Source: Bacillus licheniformis DSM 13 = ATCC 14580 (lineage in GTDB: Bacteria > Bacillota > Bacilli > Bacillales > Bacillaceae). From it: a DNA stretch of 64,000 bases. This document shows positions 8,371 through 17,524 of this stretch, piece after piece; position 1 is the first letter of the stretch; each line of letters starts with the position of its first letter. A model generated the notes under the pieces. It made no database searches and was not told the origin of the DNA. It was given only the letters and a program-made list of their open reading frames with translations. The DNA lies in the NCBI RefSeq assembly GCF_000011645.1, contig NC_006270.3, forward strand, positions 3,308,501 through 3,372,500, written 5' to 3'. The position numbers and the translations under genes are program-made.

Positions 8371-8817
8371 TTATTTTCCGTTATAGATTCTGGACGTGCC
8401 ATCAGGCCATTTCACCCGCAGCTGAAACCGGTCATATTGTTCGTCAAGATTGAAGGCCTCGAGCACATTGCTGATCACGTCCTGCTCTGGATCGGATTTG
8501 GCGATCGAAAGCTCGCTTAAAACCATTTTCATTTCGTTTAAAGCTTCCTCCCCTTCGCGGTCCGCTCCGTTCAGATAGTCTTTAATCGATGCTTCTTCCC
8601 GCTCCTGTTTGTCGTATACGGCTTCAAACGTATTGTGCTTTCCATGGCCATAGTTCACTTCCAATGCAAATGCAGCGTAAGGCACGCTTTTCACATCTGA
8701 AACAGGGGCGTTATCGGGAACGGCCTCCTTGCCTTCCGCATGTTCTTCCGCTATGGAGCCGCAGCCGGTCATCAGGATCAGGACGAGAGCGATAACGGCC
8801 ATCCGAAATTGATTCAT
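8371..8817 (-). CDS. yusW: YusW-like lipoprotein (148 aa)
   Basis: The short signal peptide ends LILMTGC, a lipobox, so the mature protein is probably membrane-anchored outside the cell. The rest is acidic and has no recognised catalytic motif; the C-terminal part (QYDRFQLRVKWPDGTSRIYN) looks like a small beta domain. I chose the ATG at 8817 because AGGAG lies nine bases before it; the ATG at 8826 directly abuts that site. Length is close to B. subtilis YusW. Function unknown. Confidence 0.78.
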   Translation of the reverse strand: MNQFRMAVIALVLILMTGCGSIAEEHAEGKEAVPDNAPVSDVKSVPYAAFALEVNYGHGKHNTFEAVYDKQEREEASIKDYLNGADREGEEALNEMKMVLSELSIAKSDPEQDVISNVLEAFNLDEQYDRFQLRVKWPDGTSRIYNGK

Positions 8818-8894
8818 CCCGTTCATCTCCTCTATGCACATTATCCTTAGCTATGTCCACTTTGCGGAAACTCATTCAATCTAAGCGGAAGCAT

Positions 8895-10679
8895 TTATGT
8901 CATCGCTAAAAATGCTTCTGCATCTCGGACAGCCGGCTGAATGGCCGCTTCCCAGAAATCCCGCTTCGTCAGATCGGCGCCGAGATGCTTCATGGCCAGT
9001 TCTTCAACAGACATGGAGGCTGTATCTTTTAAGAGAGCAATATATTTTTCTTCAAATGCCGCACCCTCTTTCAGCGCTTGCGCGTAAATGCCAAGCGAAA
9101 ACAAGTAGCCGAACGTATAAGGAAAATTGTAAAACGGAACAGACGTAATATAAAAATGAAGCTTTGATGCCCAAAAATACGGATGATACTCGCCAAGCGC
9201 ACCGCAAAACGCTTCTTTCTGAGCTTCTTCCATCAGTTCGTTCAGCCTTCCGGCGGATACGACGCCGTTTTTTCGTTCATCGTAGAAGCGGGTTTCAAAT
9301 AGGAACCTTGCGTGAATGTTCATAAAAAAGGCGACGCTCCGCTGAACCTTATCTTCCAGAAGGACGATTTTTTCTTCGTCTGAACCGGCTTGTTTTAACG
9401 CCGCATCGGCCACGATCATTTCTGCAAAGGTGGACGCCGTTTCCGCCACATTCATCGCATACGCCCTGTTCAGCGGCCTGACGTCCAGCATGGATTCCTG
9501 ATGAAAGGCATGGCCAAGCTCATGCGCCAAGGTGGAAACGTTTGACTGGCTTCCTGCAAATGTCATAAATATTCTTGATTCCCCGCTGTCAGGAAAATTG
9601 GCGCAAAAGCCGCCCGGACGTTTTCCTCCCCTGTCTTCAGCTTCAACCCATCTGTCTCTGAGCGCCTTTTCAGCAAAGGAGGAGAGCTTTTTTCCAAACG
9701 TTTTAAACTGCCCGGTAATAAAAGCGGCTGCCTCTTGATACGAATATTCCTTTGCTGCTGAACCGATCGGCGCTTCGACGTCATACCAGCTCAGTTTATC
9801 CAGTCCGAGCAAAGACGCCTTCCGGGAAAGATAGTCTGCAAACGGCTTTTTATGATCAATAATGACCTGCCACATGACATCAAGGGTTTCCTGCTTCATG
9901 CGGTTGATGTCCAGCGGTTCTTTCAATACATTGTCCCAGCCTCTCGCCTCATAGACGTTCAGTCTGAAACCGGCGAGGTGATTCAGCGTGCTGCTGAGCA
10001 AATCAGCGTGCTGTTCCCAGCCGTGGTCCAAATTTTCCGATACGGAGCGGCGGATCTTTCTGTCAGGTTTAGATGTCAGGTTCTGCGCCTGTCCGACAGA
10101 CAGAATTTTCGTCTCGCCATCTTCTTCATACGGAATTTGAATTTGGTCGACGATGCTGTCGTACATATCGCCCCAGGCATGATATCCGTCAACAGACAAG
10201 CCTTGAATCAATGTTTCCTGTTCGGAACTAAGCTTTTCCGTTACCCGCTCTCTTCTCTCATTCAAAATATAAGCGATATCGGAAATGCTTTCATCTTGAA
10301 GGATCGCTTCCCATTCTACATTTGGGACAACGGCAAATTTGCTGTCAAGCACGACCAGCGCCTTCTGCGCATCGGCAGCGAGCCGGGTGACCTCAAAATT
10401 AAGGGCATTCGCCTTTAAATCCGCGGTGTCCTGGGCTTGGAGACATCCGACAAAAGCGTCTGCTTCGCGGATTTTAACATCAATTGTTTCAAAAAGCGCC
10501 AGCGTTTCTTTCAATTCATCAAGGCCGCTTTTTGAGACGGTAAGAGCCTCGGCCGAACGTTTAAAAGTTGAAAGCAGTGTTTTAATCTCATTTAAATATT
10601 GGCGGAATTCGGCGGAGCCGCTCCCGCCTTTAAAGAAAACCTCGAGATCCCACGTATCCTTAAGTTGATGAAATGTCAT
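8895..10679 (-). CDS. yusX: M3 family zinc oligoendopeptidase (PepF/YusX type, 594 aa)
   Basis: Thimet/PepF-type metallopeptidase. The zinc site HELGH is at residues 386-390, in LAHELGHAFHQES, followed by the downstream glutamate region NVAETASTFAEM that supplies the third ligand. No signal peptide, so it acts on short peptides in the cytoplasm. Length is normal for the family. ATG preceded by AAAGGGG. It stands alone between a lipoprotein gene and a D,D-carboxypeptidase gene; gene order points to B. subtilis yusX. Confidence 0.88.
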   Translation of the reverse strand: MTFHQLKDTWDLEVFFKGGSGSAEFRQYLNEIKTLLSTFKRSAEALTVSKSGLDELKETLALFETIDVKIREADAFVGCLQAQDTADLKANALNFEVTRLAADAQKALVVLDSKFAVVPNVEWEAILQDESISDIAYILNERRERVTEKLSSEQETLIQGLSVDGYHAWGDMYDSIVDQIQIPYEEDGETKILSVGQAQNLTSKPDRKIRRSVSENLDHGWEQHADLLSSTLNHLAGFRLNVYEARGWDNVLKEPLDINRMKQETLDVMWQVIIDHKKPFADYLSRKASLLGLDKLSWYDVEAPIGSAAKEYSYQEAAAFITGQFKTFGKKLSSFAEKALRDRWVEAEDRGGKRPGGFCANFPDSGESRIFMTFAGSQSNVSTLAHELGHAFHQESMLDVRPLNRAYAMNVAETASTFAEMIVADAALKQAGSDEEKIVLLEDKVQRSVAFFMNIHARFLFETRFYDERKNGVVSAGRLNELMEEAQKEAFCGALGEYHPYFWASKLHFYITSVPFYNFPYTFGYLFSLGIYAQALKEGAAFEEKYIALLKDTASMSVEELAMKHLGADLTKRDFWEAAIQPAVRDAEAFLAMT

Positions 10680-10741
10680 TGTTCCCGTCCCCTTTCATTG
10701 GCTTGTTTCCATTATAAGATAAATTTGCCTTTTCAGGGCAA

Positions 10742-10770
10742 ATAAAAAAACGGCCGGCTTGTGAGCCGGC
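10742..10770 (-). terminator. Terminator of the D,D-carboxypeptidase gene
   Basis: Arms GCCGGCT (10753-10759) and AGCCGGC (10764-10770) with a TGTG loop. On the minus strand the hairpin is followed by a long T-run. Confidence 0.85.
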
Positions 10771-10790
10771 TCGCCTCTTCCCTTATCATA

Positions 10791-11945
10791 TTACAGCTGC
10801 CTCATCCGCTTGACCGCATAGCTGGCCGTCAATAAACCGATTAGGCCGAACACAAATAAAAACAATCCGCCTTTACTTTGCGGTTGACCCTGAATAGCAT
10901 CTGTACCGTTTGTCATTTCCGCGCTGAATGGTTCTGCGATTTGCAGGGCTTGAAGCAGCCTGCCATCCTCCCCTTTAATGTTAAGGATTCCGTCCGTGTC
11001 TACATTTTCACTCAGAACTTCGCCTTTCTTTTTCGTAACGTATAAAGGGTCCTTCAGTTCATGGCTCGTCCCGTTCTGGTCCGTAAACGCTTCTCCCTTT
11101 TTGAGTTCTTGTGTTTCGAAATTGTGAAATCCCTCATCCAGAAGAGCTTTTGTATCGCTGTACATCATTTTCTTGCTATCTGCCTTCATGACGACCGCAA
11201 TTAAATCAAGGCTGCCCCGCGTTGCCGTCGTGACAAGGGTATGCTTTGATTCATCCACAAATCCTGTTTTGCCGCCGGTTATACCTTTGTAAGGAATCTC
11301 ACCCGTCAGCATTCGATGATGGTTTTTAAGCGTCGTGTCCCATGTCTGTCCGTGCCAATCCGTTTGCTTTTCCGAAAAAAGCGCTCGGAACGTTTTGTTT
11401 TTCATTGCGTACTCAGTAATTCTCGCCATGTCGGCAGACGTCGTATAATGATTTTTGTCAAACAGCCCGTGAGGATTCATAAAATGAGTGTCATGCACTC
11501 CGGCATGTTCGGCAATAAACGCGTTCAAATCATCCGCAAACTGTTTCACGCTTCCGCTGAGATGTTCGGCGATCGCCGTACCGGCGTCATTTCCCGAATT
11601 CATCAGCAGCCCTTGGAGCAGCCGTTTTAATGGAACCGACTCCCCCTCTTCCAGATATACGCTTGATCCTTCCGTTTGAGCGGCATTTTTGCTGACTTTC
11701 ACACGATCTTCCAAATTTCCGTTTTCTATTGCATAAATCGCCGTGGCAATTTTGGTTATGCTGGCTGGATACATTTTTTTGCGGCTGTTTTTTTCATAGA
11801 GGACCTGGCCCGATTTCCCATCGATCAATATAGCGGAAACGCTTTTGATTTCCGGTTTGTTTTTTTCTCCTGCTTGAGCCGAGCTATGAAAAAACAGCGT
11901 CAGACATAGTACAATAATGAACAGGAGGGATCGTTTAACATTCAT
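10791..11945 (-). CDS. D-alanyl-D-alanine carboxypeptidase, DacF-like (384 aa)
   Basis: Penicillin-binding S11 peptidase with all three active-site motifs: SxxK (SITK, residues 62-65), SGN (117-119) and KTG (226-228). A signal peptide (about residues 1-26, ending AQA) exports it. After the catalytic domain comes a C-terminal region and a terminal membrane helix (about 360-377) followed by KRMRQL, a membrane anchor. It trims the terminal D-Ala from peptidoglycan stem peptides. It resembles DacF/DacA-class enzymes but sits outside the spoIIA locus, so it is probably an extra paralogue; I give no symbol. Confidence 0.88.
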   Translation of the reverse strand: MNVKRSLLFIIVLCLTLFFHSSAQAGEKNKPEIKSVSAILIDGKSGQVLYEKNSRKKMYPASITKIATAIYAIENGNLEDRVKVSKNAAQTEGSSVYLEEGESVPLKRLLQGLLMNSGNDAGTAIAEHLSGSVKQFADDLNAFIAEHAGVHDTHFMNPHGLFDKNHYTTSADMARITEYAMKNKTFRALFSEKQTDWHGQTWDTTLKNHHRMLTGEIPYKGITGGKTGFVDESKHTLVTTATRGSLDLIAVVMKADSKKMMYSDTKALLDEGFHNFETQELKKGEAFTDQNGTSHELKDPLYVTKKKGEVLSENVDTDGILNIKGEDGRLLQALQIAEPFSAEMTNGTDAIQGQPQSKGGLFLFVFGLIGLLTASYAVKRMRQL

Positions 11946-12085
11946 CGTGTCACCCTGCCTTCTTTCTCTTTTGCAATTTTTATAAAAATAGGTCTTTTAG
12001 CACTTTTTAAATTTTACCAATGATGAACTGTCGCTGACAAGCCTTTTCTTGTCAACAAGCCAAAATTTTGAATGGAGGAAACTCA

Positions 12086-12928
12086 TTGAACAATAAAATC
12101 GCAATTGTAACGGGCGCGACGAGCGGATTTGGTTTATTGACCGCTTTAAAACTCGCAAGCACTCATTTCGTAATCGCAACGGCGCGCCATCCAGAAAAAG
12201 CGGAAGCTCTGCGGAACCGTATAGCGGAGCTGTCGATCGAGTCATCGATTGCCGTCGCTGAACTTGATGTCACAAACGAACAATCGATTTCCTCATTTTC
12301 CGAAGAGCTGAAGCAGTACGGACAGATAGACGTTCTCATCAATAATGCAGGAACGGCATACGGCGGATTCGCTGAAGAGCTTTCTCTTGGCGACTACAGA
12401 AAACAGTATGACACCAATGTTTTCGGCCTGGTGGCAGTCACAAAAGCGGTCCTTCCTTATATGAAGAAACACAGCGGCGCCAAAATCATCAATCTGAGCA
12501 GCATCAGCGGGCGGATCGCTTTCCCCGCTTTCTCGGCATATGCTTCATCAAAGCATGCAGTTGAAGGCTTTTCAGAAAGCCTCCGCCTCGAACTCCGTCC
12601 ATTCGGCATCAATGTGGCCGTCGTCCAGCCGGGATCGTACCAGACGGCGATTTGGGAGACATCGTTTGCCGCCCAAGTCACTGCACCTGATGCCGAATCA
12701 CAGTACAAAACATATTTCGAGCGGATCTCCGCCTACATTGCAGCGAGCCGCAAACATTACGGAAACCCGGATGATGTGGCTGAATTGATCTGCCGACTCG
12801 CTGCAAAAAAGCGGCTGAACAGGCTGCGCTATCCGATCGGCAGGGGCGTCCGTCTCTCGATCCTTCTCCACCAAATCCTGCCATGGCGGATTTGGGAACG
12901 TGCGGTCATAAAAAAATTGCTTAAATGA
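12086..12928 (+). CDS. yusZ: Short-chain dehydrogenase YusZ (280 aa)
   Basis: Classical SDR: cofactor motif TGATSGFG near the N-terminus, NNAG, catalytic Ser in NLSSISG and the YASSK active site (Tyr and Lys). The C-terminal part is basic (KKRLNRLRYPIGRG), as in SDRs acting on hydrophobic substrates. I chose the TTG at 12086, seven bases after GGAGG; a frame-matched TTG at 12068 has no site. This gives 280 residues, the B. subtilis YusZ length. Substrate unknown. Confidence 0.82.
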   Translation: MNNKIAIVTGATSGFGLLTALKLASTHFVIATARHPEKAEALRNRIAELSIESSIAVAELDVTNEQSISSFSEELKQYGQIDVLINNAGTAYGGFAEELSLGDYRKQYDTNVFGLVAVTKAVLPYMKKHSGAKIINLSSISGRIAFPAFSAYASSKHAVEGFSESLRLELRPFGINVAVVQPGSYQTAIWETSFAAQVTAPDAESQYKTYFERISAYIAASRKHYGNPDDVAELICRLAAKKRLNRLRYPIGRGVRLSILLHQILPWRIWERAVIKKLLK

Positions 12929-12934
12929 GGTAAT

Positions 12935-12949
12935 TTAAAATAATTATAA
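12935..12949. promoter_or_regulatory. PerR box upstream of mrgA
   Basis: TTAAAATAATTATAA differs by one base from the Per box consensus TTATAATnATTATAA. It sits just upstream of the mrgA -35, where PerR represses transcription until peroxide oxidises it. Confidence 0.85.
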
Positions 12950-12956
12950 TTTAGTA

Positions 12957-12984
12957 TTGATTTTAATTTTGTATTTGTTATAAT
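12957..12984 (+). promoter_or_regulatory. Sigma-A promoter of mrgA
   Basis: TTGATT (12957-12962), 16-base spacer, TATAAT (12979-12984). It lies eight bases after the PerR box and 38 bases before the ATG. Confidence 0.75.
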
Positions 12985-13022
12985 ATAATTAACAAATGAA
13001 AAACACGAGGAGGAAATATCAT

Positions 13023-13487
13023 ATGATCTCTCAACAATTAAAACAGCAAAATCCTGTACTTGAAAACTCAATGAATACGAATTTGTCAAACTGGTTCATC
13101 CTTTACACGAAGCTTCACCGTTTTCACTGGTACGTAAAAGGGCCGCAGTTCTTTACCCTACATGAAAAATTTGAAGAGCTATACAACCATGCGTCAGAAA
13201 CAGCAGATGTGATCGCGGAACGCTTGCTGGCCATCGGCGGACAGCCGCTCGCCACAATGAAAGAATACATTGACCACGGCACAATTGAGGAAAACGGAGC
13301 CGAAAAAACGGCCGAAGAAATGGTTTCCGCACTGGTAAGCGATTACCGTCAAATCCGCGATGAAATTCAGCATACCATCGAACTTGCGGAAGATAAATCA
13401 GATCATTCTACCGCTGACCTTTATATCGCCCTGACAGAGGAAATTGATAAGCAGATTTGGATGCTTTCTTCATTTTTGGACAAGTAA
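13023..13487 (+). CDS. mrgA: Dps family DNA-protecting ferritin MrgA (154 aa)
   Basis: Mini-ferritin with the Dps ferroxidase ligands His35 and His47 (HRFHWYVKGPQFFTLHEKF) and Asp62/Glu66 (ADVIAERLL), which are shared across subunits of the dodecamer. It binds DNA, stores iron and removes peroxide. ATG at 13023 follows GAGGAGGAAA; the upstream in-frame ATG at 12996 has no ribosome site. Preceded by a PerR box. In B. subtilis it likewise neighbours htrB and cssRS. Confidence 0.95.
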   Translation: MISQQLKQQNPVLENSMNTNLSNWFILYTKLHRFHWYVKGPQFFTLHEKFEELYNHASETADVIAERLLAIGGQPLATMKEYIDHGTIEENGAEKTAEEMVSALVSDYRQIRDEIQHTIELAEDKSDHSTADLYIALTEEIDKQIWMLSSFLDK

Positions 13488-13491
13488 TATG

Positions 13492-13522
13492 AAAAAGCCA
13501 TGGCGTTTGCCATGGCTTTTAT
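13492..13522. terminator. Bidirectional terminator between mrgA and htrB
   Basis: AAAAGCCATGGC (13493-13504) and GCCATGGCTTTT (13509-13520) form a perfect 12-pair stem with a GTTT loop. Confidence 0.9.
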
Positions 13523-14893
13523 TTATGATTTGCTTTTCGCAAGTTTTGCTTTCATTGTTGTTTGCTTTCCGTTTCTCAGCACCTCAAATGTGACAGTATC
13601 TCCTGCTTTTGCTTCTGTATAAAGAATTTTTCTGAGGTCTGAGGTGGTTTCGACGTTTTTGCCGTTCATTTTGGTGATGACGTCGCCGGCTTTCATACCC
13701 GCGTCTGCCGCAGGCGATTTCGGCGATACTTTATCGATGTACACGCCTTTATTAAGCTGGTCTCCGAATAGGCCGAGCGTATTTTGCTGGTACTGTTCAG
13801 GCACCTGCTGCATATCGATCATTTGCACGCCGAGGAAAGGCCGTTCCACTTTCCCTTTTTCCAAAAGCTCGTCAACGATCGGCTGAACATCGTTGCTCGG
13901 AATCGCGAAGCCAAGCGATTCAACACCGCTTTGGCTGATCTTCAGGCTGTTGATGCCGATGACCTGCCCGCTGCTGTTAATCAGAGGCCCGCCGCTGTTT
14001 CCAGGGTTGATCGCCGCATCTGTCTGAAGGACGTTCATATCCCAATTCCCTTCAGATGTTGAGACTTCAATCGTCCGGTTGACACCGCTGATGATGCCTT
14101 CTGTAACCGTTCTTGAAAATTGAAGGCCGAGAGGGTTCCCGATCGCAATTACTTTTTCGCCGGCGCGCAGTTTTGCGGAGTCTCCGAAACTTGCAACCTT
14201 ATCAACGCCTTTGCTGCTGATCTCTAAAACAGCCAGATCAGTCAAAGCGTCGCTGCCGATAATCTTGGCATCCGCGGTCTTTCCGTTGTATAAGGAGATG
14301 GTCACCTTCGAGGCGCCTTCAACGACATGGTTGTTTGTGATAATGTAGGCCTTGCCGCCGTCTTTCTTAAAGATGACGCCTGATCCCGTGCCGCTCTCCT
14401 CCACGTCGTCTTCAGAGAAGCCGAAGCTCGTTTGAATATTTGAAACTCCGACGATCGCAGGCTCCAAATCTTCCACCATATCAGGTACGTTATCTGCGTT
14501 CGTGACAGGTTTTGTGGTGAAATTCTGCGACTGCTTTGGCTCTGTCTGTCCGGTTCCGGCAGTTTCGCTCGGATGATCGCCCGGCAGATACGGGGAGATT
14601 CCAAGCACCAAGCCGCCTCCGATGATCCCGCCCAAAATCGGGCTCAGCCACGAAGCCTTGCGCCGCTTTTCTTTTGCCGCTCTCGTTTCCCTGGCATCTT
14701 CCAGGGCTGCAGCGGTTTCTTTATTCGTAAGATCTGACTGATCGTCTGTATCCTTCTTTAAAATCAGCTCGGGCTCCTTTGCCGGCTGTTCTGACTGCTG
14801 CTCCTCAGAACCTGCCGTTTGCGGCGTCTGCGCTTCTTCGTGAAACTGCTCTTCATTTGCATGTTTTTGTTCGTCATCGCGTCTAAAATCCAT
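13523..14893 (-). CDS. htrB: Membrane-anchored serine protease HtrB (DegP family, 456 aa)
   Basis: A Gln/Glu-rich cytoplasmic tail (about 1-80) leads to a single membrane helix (about 82-100). The trypsin-like domain follows, with the catalytic triad His189 (TNNHVVEG), Asp219 (TDLAVLE) and Ser300 (NPGNSGGP), then a PDZ domain (about 350-450). It degrades or refolds misfolded secreted proteins at the membrane surface. It diverges from cssRS, the two-component system known to induce htrA and htrB under secretion stress; the 238-base shared upstream region should hold CssR sites. It matches B. subtilis HtrB (YvtA) in order and size. Confidence 0.93.
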   Translation of the reverse strand: MDFRRDDEQKHANEEQFHEEAQTPQTAGSEEQQSEQPAKEPELILKKDTDDQSDLTNKETAAALEDARETRAAKEKRRKASWLSPILGGIIGGGLVLGISPYLPGDHPSETAGTGQTEPKQSQNFTTKPVTNADNVPDMVEDLEPAIVGVSNIQTSFGFSEDDVEESGTGSGVIFKKDGGKAYIITNNHVVEGASKVTISLYNGKTADAKIIGSDALTDLAVLEISSKGVDKVASFGDSAKLRAGEKVIAIGNPLGLQFSRTVTEGIISGVNRTIEVSTSEGNWDMNVLQTDAAINPGNSGGPLINSSGQVIGINSLKISQSGVESLGFAIPSNDVQPIVDELLEKGKVERPFLGVQMIDMQQVPEQYQQNTLGLFGDQLNKGVYIDKVSPKSPAADAGMKAGDVITKMNGKNVETTSDLRKILYTEAKAGDTVTFEVLRNGKQTTMKAKLAKSKS

Positions 14894-15131
14894 AAGCGTA
14901 CACTTCCTTTATTTTTCTTGTCTTCAACTATCGCAAATGGCATTAAAGCTTTAACATCCACAAAAAAAGAGACCCGGCCATCGTTCACTCTGTTTTCATT
15001 CCCTTTCTTCCCTGATGAATATGTTACGAAAACATTGTGGGATAAAAATGAAAAGAATATGTGAAATTATGAAAATTGACCAGACTTATGTTAAAACTAG
15101 TATAATGACGTAGAAAGGATGTGAACCGCCC

Positions 15132-15806
15132 TTGTCATACTCCATTTATCTAGTTGAAGATGAAGAGAATTTAAATGAATTGCTGACAAAATACTTAGAG
15201 AGTGAAGGCTGGCACGTCACTTCTTTTCTAAACGGTGAAAGCGCCAGGCAAAAAATAGGCCAGTCACCTCATTTATGGATTCTCGATATCATGTTACCAG
15301 ATATCGACGGGTATACGCTAATAAAAGAAATAAAAAATCAAGATCCGGAAGTCCCCGTCATTTTTATTTCTGCGCGCGATGCCGACATTGACAGAGTGCT
15401 GGGGCTTGAACTGGGCAGCAGCGACTATATATCTAAGCCGTTTCTCCCCAGGGAGCTGATCATCCGCGTGCAAAAGCTGCTCAAGCTGATTTATAAAGAA
15501 GAACCGCCTGAGAAGAAAAAAGGAACGCCGGTTTCCTGCTATGAAGTCTATGAAGACTTGAGAGAAGTCTATGAAAATGGCAGCATGATCAATTTGACGT
15601 CAAAGGAATTTGATCTTCTGCTTCTATTTATAAACAACCAGGGCCGCGCCTTTTCAAGGGAGGATATTCTCACCAGCGTCTGGGGAGTCGATTACTTCGG
15701 AACCGACCGCGTCGTCGACGATCTTGTCAGAAGGCTGCGCAAGAAAATGCCCGAACTGAAAGTGGAAACCATCTACGGGTTTGGCTACAGGATGTTGAAA
15801 TCATGA
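15132..15806 (+). CDS. cssR: Secretion-stress response regulator CssR (224 aa)
   Basis: OmpR-type regulator. The receiver domain has the acidic pair near residues 10-11, phospho-acceptor Asp52 (LDIMLPD) and Lys in SKPF. The C-terminal winged helix ends DRVVDDLVRRLRKK. Starts at TTG (15132) after AAAGGATGTG; the nearby GTG at 15121 is out of frame. A TATAAT at 15101-15106 with TTGACC at 15076-15081 (19-base spacer, long) may be its promoter. Ends in an ATGA overlap with cssS. Confidence 0.93.
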   Translation: MSYSIYLVEDEENLNELLTKYLESEGWHVTSFLNGESARQKIGQSPHLWILDIMLPDIDGYTLIKEIKNQDPEVPVIFISARDADIDRVLGLELGSSDYISKPFLPRELIIRVQKLLKLIYKEEPPEKKKGTPVSCYEVYEDLREVYENGSMINLTSKEFDLLLLFINNQGRAFSREDILTSVWGVDYFGTDRVVDDLVRRLRKKMPELKVETIYGFGYRMLKS

Positions 15807-17149
15807 AGAACAGGTCGCTCGCCTTTCAAATTTGGAGTGTCATTTGCGGCATCCTGTTAACGGTCTCGATTTTGCTGACGTTTCTATTCTCGACGACACT
15901 GCAGAACTTTTTCACTGATGAAATTTATACAAACATTGAAAATGAGCAGCATGTTCTGACGGAATACGGATTTTCCGATTCACCGGAAAGAGGCTTCGGC
16001 GGAAGCAGCGGCTCGCGAAGCACAAACCGCCACGTTCAGCACGTCCTGCTGCCTGAGAAAGGAACCGTCTATCAGAGCCCGCAGATTCTCCCCGATTCAT
16101 TTATCGAGAAGGTGCAGAAGCTCGGGAAAAGGCAGGACGAGTCATCGAAAAGGTATTCGGAGAATGTCAACGGAGAGCACGTTTTCTTTGTGCTCAAAAA
16201 AATCCAGACCCAGGACCAGACGTTTCTGTTGTTATCCTATGCGCTTGATTCATACAGGGACGATTTGTCTCATACGCTGTTTAAGCAGCTGCTGTTTATT
16301 TTGATCGTCGTCATTTTGCTGAGCTGGATTCCTTCTATTTGGCTGGCGAAATATTTATCAAGACCGCTCGTCACGCTTGAAAAGCACGTCAAACAAATCT
16401 CTAAACAGGATTGGGATGATCCCGTGATTGTCGACAGGGAAGACGAAATCGGCAAGCTGGGGCACACCATTGAAGACATGCGGCAAAAGCTCATCCAGAA
16501 AGATGAGACAGAACGCACGCTCCTGCAAAACATCTCCCACGACCTGAAAACGCCGGTCATGGTCATCCGCGGGTATACCCAGTCGATCAAAGACGGCATC
16601 TACCCTAAAGGAGATTTGGAAAACACGATTGAAGTCATTGAAGGCGAAGCTGAAAAACTTGAAAAGAAAATCAAGGATCTTCTTTATCTGACAAAGCTTG
16701 ATTATTTGCTGAGACAAGAAAGACAGTACGGAACTTTTGATATACAAGAGGTCATTAAAGAAGTTGTTGAACGCTTGAGATGGTCCAAAAAAGAATTGAA
16801 CTGGAAGATTGATCTTGAAGAGGAAACAATGTTGACGGGCGATCAAGAACAATGGAGCAAGCTGTTGGAAAACGTTCTTGAAAACCAGATCCGCTATGCG
16901 GAGACATTCATTGACATCAGCGTCAGGTCGACGAAAGAACATACGTTGATCACCATTAAAAATGACGGACCGCACATTGAAGAAGAGATGCTTTCCAGCC
17001 TGTATGAGCCTTTTAATAAAGGGAAGAAAGGCGAATTCGGCATTGGACTCAGCATCGTTAAACGAATCTTAACGCTCCACCATGCTGACATGACCATTCG
17101 GAATGATCAAACCGGTGTGTGCTACTCAATATCCGTTCCGAGAAATTAG
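15803..17149 (+). CDS. cssS: Secretion-stress sensor kinase CssS (448 aa)
   Basis: Two membrane helices (about 9-31 and 161-183) enclose an extracytoplasmic sensing domain. A HAMP linker follows, then the H-box with His246 (QNISHDLKTPV) and an HATPase domain (GEFGIGLSIVKRI). It senses misfolded secretory protein outside the membrane and phosphorylates CssR. Four-base overlap with cssR. The linear arrangement matches B. subtilis. Confidence 0.93.
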   Translation: MKNRSLAFQIWSVICGILLTVSILLTFLFSTTLQNFFTDEIYTNIENEQHVLTEYGFSDSPERGFGGSSGSRSTNRHVQHVLLPEKGTVYQSPQILPDSFIEKVQKLGKRQDESSKRYSENVNGEHVFFVLKKIQTQDQTFLLLSYALDSYRDDLSHTLFKQLLFILIVVILLSWIPSIWLAKYLSRPLVTLEKHVKQISKQDWDDPVIVDREDEIGKLGHTIEDMRQKLIQKDETERTLLQNISHDLKTPVMVIRGYTQSIKDGIYPKGDLENTIEVIEGEAEKLEKKIKDLLYLTKLDYLLRQERQYGTFDIQEVIKEVVERLRWSKKELNWKIDLEEETMLTGDQEQWSKLLENVLENQIRYAETFIDISVRSTKEHTLITIKNDGPHIEEEMLSSLYEPFNKGKKGEFGIGLSIVKRILTLHHADMTIRNDQTGVCYSISVPRN

Positions 17150-17172
17150 ACTGTAGACGCTGCAGTCTTTTT

Positions 17173-17337
17173 TCATATAAACGAATAGCCGTTGAAATCC
17201 CGGTAGCTCGGCTTCACTGTGTTTTTTGGCTTTTTCATCCATTTCTTTTCGCACAGGACGTGCTTTGGATATTTAACTTTGTCCACCTTAATTCCCCTGC
17301 TGCGCAGGCGCCTGATCATGTCATCGATTTCTTTCAT
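17173..17337 (-). CDS. yirB: 54-residue protein, probably YirB anti-adaptor (YjbH inhibitor)
   Basis: An ORF of 55 codons starting ATG (17335-17337) behind GGGTGAAGG. It encodes a strongly basic protein (MKEIDDMIRRLRSRGIKVDK at the start, ending PSYRDFNGYSFI) with no membrane segment. In B. subtilis a small gene, yirB (yuzO), lies between cssS and yuxN; its product binds YjbH and protects Spx from ClpXP. Size, position and orientation fit, but I recall the location better than the sequence, so the name is inference. Good ribosome site and clean intergenic placement make coding status likely. Confidence 0.6.
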   Translation of the reverse strand: MKEIDDMIRRLRSRGIKVDKVKYPKHVLCEKKWMKKPKNTVKPSYRDFNGYSFI

Positions 17338-17524
17338 CAACCTTCACCCTTTCTCCGCAAATTTTGACCACTCGGTCACCTTACTTTATAATATAAATAA
17401 TATCAAACAAAAAAACAAGTTACAATCTAGTTAAAAATATAACGGAGCAAAAAAAGTGACCCGCCAGTCACCCCGGTCCGCCGAAAGCCGCTTTTGGGTT
17501 CGATCTTTCAGGAAGGTGAAAGCT

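Noticed and set aside
14894..15131. CssR binding sites in the htrB-cssR divergent region
   Set aside because: TTTTCAT/TTTTCGT-like motifs occur, but I could not match a defined CssR consensus with confidence.
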